Origin: Nemophila menziesii
Lineage: Eukaryota > Streptophyta > Magnoliopsida > Boraginales > Hydrophyllaceae
Direction: 5' to 3'
Assembly (NCBI GenBank): GCA_029959085.1
Contig: JARWIR010000002.1
Span: 47,240,233 to 47,304,232 of the forward strand
DNA length: 64,000 nt
Positions 58,131 through 64,000 of the stretch are shown one piece after another. A model generated the notes under the pieces. The model had not been told where the DNA came from and did not search any database. It saw only the letters and a list, made by a program, of their open reading frames with translations. How positions within the stretch are numbered: the first letter of the stretch is position 1; each line of letters starts with the position of its first letter. The translations under genes were made by a program, and so were the position numbers.

Positions 58131-58947
58131 TATCAATGTAATAGAAACATGTGTTATGTCGTGATTCCTTTTTATTTAACCTGCCTAATGTCTTTCATAT
58201 TTATTTTCGACACAATTTATTGTAGTTTGTATTGTTTGAATTACATTAATAATACCCTCTTTAATTCAATTCTCATGCATTATTAACTTTCTTTTTCAAT
58301 ATCATAAAAATTTATTCAATTATAATGAATGAAAAGAATTAATTTTTCCATATGATGATTAGTCAAATACTATAATCTGATATATACTTTAAAATTTTAT
58401 GAAACATATCTACAAATATTTCAACATAATCATATCCATACTTGTTGAAATAATAAAATAATATCCAACTAAGGATTTAATGAATAGTACTATGTAAAAA
58501 CTTAACTGACTGTGTTTATGTTTATTAGTGGTGGTAATATTGTACTTAATAATTATTTATTATAGAAAATAGTTTATGGAAACGACCAAATAAAACATTA
58601 AAGATTGAAAATTTAACAAATTATATATTGAATAGTAAAAGAAACAATGGTTTTTTATTGAAAACACGACTATTATTTGTCTGATTTTATGTAAAAAAAA
58701 CTACATAGGGATGAGGATGTAGAATTACTTATTCAAAAGTGTTTATAGGATAAGGATATAAAATTACTTATAAAAAGTGTTTCTAATTCATATTAGATTA
58801 CTAGAGTTTTTGTAAATGAAAAAATATTAACTAAGAAGTTCTTATTGAATACTGATATGTCTACAACATAACTTATCAATTTATAAAATTATAATAAACC
58901 TCATCCTATCTTTATAACAGAGTCTTAAAATTAGAAAATTAGTACAA

Positions 58948-58978
<31 letters not shown>

Positions 58979-59259
58979 TAAATCCACATGAATCAAAATT
59001 TATAATCAATTAATCAACTTTTTATTGTATTATGATTATTATTGAGAAGATGATACATTACGTTTTCTCGCAACTATATTGTTGATAGGGAAATTTGGAA
59101 GGCAAGATGCTCGTTTTTCATATGTTTTCCTATTGGATCTTTTTTCCATTGAACTATTTTTCAGGTATTTGATCAACAAAAAAAGTATTATTGAGTGTAA
59201 TAAAAATACCTCAAATTAATGAATGAAGGTCCTATTAAGGAAGTGTCGATGAAATCACT
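58131..59259. other. MADS 3' flank, copy Y2'
   Basis: AT-rich, with a short interrupted TA run at about 58947-58977. No gene is visible. Confidence 0.6.
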
Positions 59260-59688
59260 AACACAAGTTGAGGTTGAGCTTCATAGCTCTTGATGATTTC
59301 AAAAGTTCAAGAGGGGCAATCTATTGTGGGTAGAAACTTTTAAAAATCACCTATGTGAGTGTGAAGGTGGTGTCGTCTTCTATAAGAAATATGGGTTAGT
59401 TTCTTTAGATCACTCACTCGAACGAATGTATACATATGAACTTTCTAAACACGTGGAAGACAATATCATCAAATATTTTCTTGAATCCCAGGTTGAGTAT
59501 ATGTTGTGGGGGACTCAGTTGGAGAAATTCTGCGGTAACTAGATTCGATTATTGTCTCACTTCATTAGGTAACTGTCTAAATCTTTTTTTTATTGAACAT
59601 TGATGCTTAAGTACAACTTAACACATCGTCTACCCATGAGCTCTTCTTAAATTTTCCTCTTTGCCTACAATAGCGATGTATGTGGTAT
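59260..59688 (+). mobile_element. copia 3' untranslated region, copy Y2'
   Basis: Equivalent to 21929-22359. Confidence 0.5.
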
Positions 59689-61555
59689 TGTTGGATTAAT
59701 AGGGGGGTTGAGGAAATAAGGCCCCATGACTTGGGACTTAATATAATAATGCCCAAACTAAACTACTCCCCAACTAACCTAACTAAAATAGAACAAAAGA
59801 CCAATAACCCCTTCTTCTCTTATACCCACAATGAAATGACCCAACCCAAAACAAAATGCCTATTAGGGTTTGCAATCCCATTCTCTCCCCCCTCTCTCTC
59901 CTATTATCCCAGTGTCGCCCATTCTGCCACACCGTCCCACCACCACACCTCTCTTCCCCCTCCACTTTCCCTCCTTCCTCTTTCCCTACCTTCTTCACCC
60001 CATCGTCCCACCACTGAAGACCACCACACCAGCCAGCCCCACCGTCCCACCATCGAAGACCACCACCACCATCGAACCTTCCCACCATTGACGCGTCTTC
60101 ACAGCTTCCCACCATCGAAGACCACCACACCAGCCAGCGAAGAAAGCTGCCCCAACACCAGACCTGCGCTTGAACGCCGTCGCTGCCGCTCCACCATCTC
60201 GTGGTTCCTAGCTTCAACAACAGCACCGTTCGTGGCTTCAGCACCAGCGCCTGGATCTCGCCGCCCATCATCTAACCATTATCACCTCCACCTTCGCTCG
60301 CCGCCCACCTTCACCATCATCACCGCCGTGCTGCAGAGCTTCGTAGCAACCCAAGATCTCCACTGCTAATCCTACACCGTCATCACGACAGCGACGCCAA
60401 CCCACGACCACCACTGATCTTTTGCAGATCCGGCCATCACCCCCATCCCCTTACCCATTTGTTTACTTTTTTTGTTTGGTTTATAGCTCCGGTAATCACC
60501 CCCTATTGTGTCCAGACCTATTACCTATGGATTAATATAATTACTTATTTTGATTTCTCCAGCCCATTTCATTGTTTTTCAAAACTGATTTTTTTTAGGG
60601 TCCAGCCTATTTGTTGTGAGTTAGTATTTTTTTTATTTGCAATTAAAAAGCTGATCCAGCCCTTCACCATTTGGGTGAAGTCCTTGGTGTAAATTTCTTT
60701 TTTTTTCGTGTGTTTTTTTTTCAGTTTCTATGTGTGTGTTGTATTTGTTCTTGGGTACTAGGGTATACTAGGGTATAGACCCTAGGGTACGAAATAACTT
60801 ATATCCCGAAAGTTTGACATAGGACCAAAATGGCATGGATAAAACCCGAGCTTGGGTATAGCCCATTGGATACAATTGGACACATTATAAATGGACATGG
60901 AATGGAAAAATTCGTAATATAAAATATCTTTGTGCAATAATATAAAAAATCATTTGAAAACTTAAAACCCAACATAGGTCTGTACCTATGGGTACGGGAT
61001 CGATCAGACTAATAAAAAAGAACAAAAAGAATTAAAAAAATGAATTAATGAGAAAAAATGAAAAAGGTAAAGTTGGAAAAAATGCAACTCAAAAGTGTAA
61101 CTAGGCCTTATATATTAGGTTTTTCTAACTAGGCTTTTAAAAGTAACTTAAATGGAATCTAGGCTTCAATTTGTATTTTCCTCGATTAATAAAGCCTTTT
61201 AATGATTCCTTTAGCGAGTATGGCTTTCTTGACCAAGGAAAATAGTTTTTAACCTTTTGAATTTTCCTACTTCCCGTTTCAATGGATGGAGTAAATTATT
61301 TTTAGTTTTTATAATAAATTCTTTTACTATATTCCTAATGTGTTACGCCTATGGAGATGAGTAACGTATAGATTTATTTTGTATTTTCGAGAATTAAAAT
61401 GTAAGTGAGAGAAAGCTTAGAAATAATCTCTCCTAGACTATAAGTTGTAAGTTCTAGAGCCTTTTTCCATAGTTCAGTTTACCAATATAAAGGTTTTTTT
61501 TCCATATTTATTGCATATGTTTACTCGCTCTATACAACTCAATCCTCGTGGTTCA
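59689..61555 (+). repeat. LTR-like block, copy Y2'
   Basis: TG...CA block equivalent to 22360-24174, retaining the roughly 40 bp deleted in Y2. Long frames at 59680-60369 (plus) and 59783-60271 (minus) overlap each other on opposite strands and have no domain. Confidence 0.45.
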
Positions 61556-62461
61556 TATTTTGGTTATGTAAACTATGTTGACCTTTCAAATTTCCTCTTT
61601 GAAGTTGCCAATAAACCACCAAGACTCATATGATCTCATGTCAATAGAAATCTTAGATCTCCATTCCTCATCAACCATGGATTGCCTCAAGCTTATTGAT
61701 AAACATTAAAGTCAGTTTATCTTGGTTTTCTTTTTCATCAGAATGGTTTGAGAAGTAATCCAACTAGTGAAGATTTCTCCTTTTAGGGACTATACAACAA
61801 GAGGAGTAACATACTTAGTGGCCCCAATGTGTCATCTCTCGAGCTTACTAATGTGGATAAACTAGAAACTAAGATGAGTGTATGGCTTGCACGGTGAAAT
61901 TATTTAGGTTACAACTTTGGGCTTGGATGAAAAAGGACCATGTCTTTATTATTTTGTACATTGGGACAAATTTTCTAGAGTTTTAGGAGTTAGCACCGAG
62001 CGGTGGGCTTTTAAGAGTCATTTTAAATACATATACATGATTGAATTGACATTTCACATAAAAATGAAAGCTTTTTAGTTCACCATATTACATTTAAGTT
62101 ATATGAAGGTATACAATACCCTAAGTAAAAAGAATGTACATGGTACAATATACGTTTATGAATCATAGTTTTTTCCTTTGAATCAGAAACCATGTATCTT
62201 ACTTATAAAATAAATTTATGTGATTCAAAAAATAGTTATATTCATCCCCTCTTTATGTTTGAAAATTAAAAAATCAAATGTACGTTAATGATACATTTTC
62301 CATTGTATTAAAGAAATTGTATTTTATAAATATCCAGTCATATTTTATATTCTTTTCTTTTTTCTTGGTAAGGAAACGTACAAATTATGGAAGGTATATT
62401 GGGTAAAAATAATCATCATAATTATTAACCCTTTATTTTTCCTTCTTTTTTAAAAATATCT

Positions 62462-62651
62462 ATTATTAATTTACTATTTATCGCTTTCATCCTGTTTAAT
62501 AGAGGATATCTATAATCTATGATCATATAAACTTTTAATATAAATTTAATTTATTAGCTTTTTCTTAAACCTAATACTAGTAAATGAGTAAGTACCTACC
62601 ATATTCTGAAAAGGATAAACATAAAACAATTTGACTACATAATGTTTTGGA
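62462..62651 (+). pseudogene. orphan MADS upstream region, second copy
   Basis: Equivalent to 25081-25271. Breaks off at the same point before LINE sequence. Confidence 0.65.
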
Positions 62652-62654
62652 TAG

Positions 62655-62900
62655 AATCGAGGCTCCAAACACAAGTGCCTTTAATAATATTGCTTACTCC
62701 ATAAGTTATTACCTCTTGAATACATTCTACATAACGTATACAAGTATACATACTTTATTCATGTTCTTTAAGTTAGGAATATTTAGTCCTCAAGATAATT
62801 TGCTTGAACAAATATACTCCCAGACTAACTTTGCACCCTGAGCTCCATGCAAATTTCCCTTCCACAAAAAACAGGACATTTTCTGATTCAATTTGTAAAT
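62655..62900 (-). mobile_element. LINE reverse-transcriptase remnant, second copy
   Basis: Equivalent to 25275-25520 (AKLVWE and GLNIPNLKN-like codons on the minus strand). The 64-codon plus-strand frame here is a shadow of it. Confidence 0.6.
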
Positions 62901-63119
62901 GACCTACTTTGGAAGCAAGAAAATCCTACACCAAAATAAAATTTTACTAACAAAAACTGTTTTTGTCAACTCCACTCTTCCAGCATAAGATAACAATTTA
63001 ATTCAAAGTGAGGCATGTGATAAAAGCTAATGTATTAGATTTACTAGGTGGTGGTATCTCACGACCTCCATATTCCACACTTTTTCAATTGTGCTGATTA
63101 ATTCATGAACATTTATAGG

Positions 63120-63372
63120 ATTACTACTAGAAGCTTTCACTATATTTTTATTATTAAGTTTCAGATGTCATCCCGTATATAATGGAGCATTCATTTCCAA
63201 CGAACGACATAATATGATTTTTTAAGACATCTCTTCCAATCAAGAGATTCTTCCAACCACAAGAAGTGTTAGTTACAATACGTGTTTCTAGGAAGTTAGT
63301 ATTTGGAAAATATTTTCCTCTAAGTACTTGAAAGAGGAAGGAATGTTGGAGATGAAAAATATTCTACGTGTT
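63120..63372 (-). mobile_element. LINE fragment, second copy
   Basis: Equivalent to 25740-25990. Confidence 0.55.
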
Positions 63373-63468
63373 AGAGGCGATTAGCGAGATATTTATTATG
63401 TGAAAGTCTTTATGAACATGACCTACCTCTTCCTTGGGTTTGGAAAGAACATCCTAGGAAACCCAATG

Positions 63469-64000
63469 AATCTTTTTCCTTATTTTATATCTCAAAATAA
63501 ATTCTCCACTAGTGAAGGAAGGTGTGATCCTACTTGTTTTGGGATCTAAAAGACCATTAAGAGATGATTAGGTATATAATTTATGTCTGGCTTTAATAAT
63601 ACTTCCTTTCCCCTCTCAGAAATAAAGGAATTATGCCAAGTCTCCATATTTTCTCACTTTTTCAATTAGCTAGTCCAGGGATTTGACCTTAGAATCTTTC
63701 CCAATCGGGAGGGAGACTTGAGTACTTTTCCCGATCAATTAAGTTGTGCACATTTAATACCCTAGAAAGGGTGGTTTTTATGTGGGGAGGTGTATATTTT
63801 TTTAAACAAGACACCTCTCTTATTTAATAACTTAACTCCATGCCTACTTTTGATATTTTCTACCCATTATAATTTGCTTTGTCAATACAATCCAACATAT
63901 GAACTTAAAACTTTATTTTAATTCCAAAAATCCACACTCTTCCATATGGGTCTTGCATTAATTATAAATATTTTTCATTTATTATATTAAAACGTTTATG
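63469..64000 (+). repeat. repeat X, copy 4 (left part, cut by window edge)
   Basis: Begins AATCTTTTTCC and matches 26087-26620; continues past the window. Confidence 0.85.

Larger units (their letters stand above)
54950..61554 (+). repeat. Y unit, copy Y2'
   Basis: Equivalent to 17597-24173, with the same LTR-CACTA junction containing ATATTT at 54950-54955. Confidence 0.9.
61561..63468. other. segment Z, second copy
   Basis: Equivalent to 24180-26086. Includes the orphan MADS upstream stretch (62462-62651) and LINE fragments (62655-62900 and 63120-63372, minus strand). Confidence 0.7.
44927..64000 (+). repeat. 37-kb tandem segmental duplication, right copy (continues off the window)
   Basis: Collinear with 7946-26620. 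Differences visible by eye are scattered single bases, microsatellite lengths and a few private indels, including the 372-bp MITE at 53570. The copy starts within the SWIB exon of the gene at 43017. Confidence 0.9.

Overview
The window is nuclear DNA from a flowering plant, most likely a eudicot. It is AT-rich, intron-bearing and dense in transposon debris. The recognisable families are plant ones: type I (M-alpha, AGL62-like) MADS-box genes, PHD/SWIB/Plus-3/GYF nuclear proteins, a class I histone deacetylase fragment, Ty1-copia, L1-type LINE, hAT, CACTA and Mutator-type elements. I cannot name the species from sequence alone. Only one clearly intact protein-coding gene is present, the single-exon MADS gene at 50527-51138.

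Layout. 1-6430 holds transposon and gene fragments (hAT-derived ORF running off the left edge, LINE zinc-finger remnant, histone deacetylase fragment) in AT-rich DNA. From 7946 the window is organised by nested duplications. A unit of about 36.98 kb (7946-44926) is repeated head-to-tail from 44927 to beyond the right edge. Inside it is an older tandem pair of about 6.5 kb (Y1 11150-17596, Y2 17597-24173; second copies 48095-54949 and 54950-61554). Every Y unit has the same order: a CACTA right end, a broken SWIB-gene fragment, a copia pol C-terminus, a MADS gene with its own TATA box, copia 3' sequence, and a GC-rich LTR-like block ending in CA. A 3.2-kb repeat X (6431-9650) recurs at 26087-29303, 44927 onward and 63469 onward. 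A segment Z (24180-26086; 61561-63468) carries LINE debris and an orphaned MADS upstream region.

The single-copy part between the large repeats (29304-44926) contains two minus-strand paralogues. The gene at 31199-35345 encodes PHD-SWIB-Plus-3, with nine exons and two in-frame stops. The gene at 43017-44926 encodes SWIB(partial)-Plus-3-GYF; its 5' part is cut by the duplication breakpoint and it carries a 1-nt deletion. Both retain what looks like a U12-type AT-AC intron at the same codon. Around them lie a LINE RNase H remnant, a CACTA transposase-related remnant, a 1-kb non-autonomous hAT element with a perfect 8-bp target duplication, several minisatellites and a 222-bp near-perfect palindrome.

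The four MADS copies have four different fates: nonsense codon, 146-bp insertion (possibly a new intron), intact, and 7-nt frameshift deletion. Shared and private changes order the events: Y tandem duplication, then the 146-bp insertion in Y2, then the 37-kb duplication, then the private lesions and a Mutator-type MITE insertion. All identifications are by eye from translated sequence; no database search was run.
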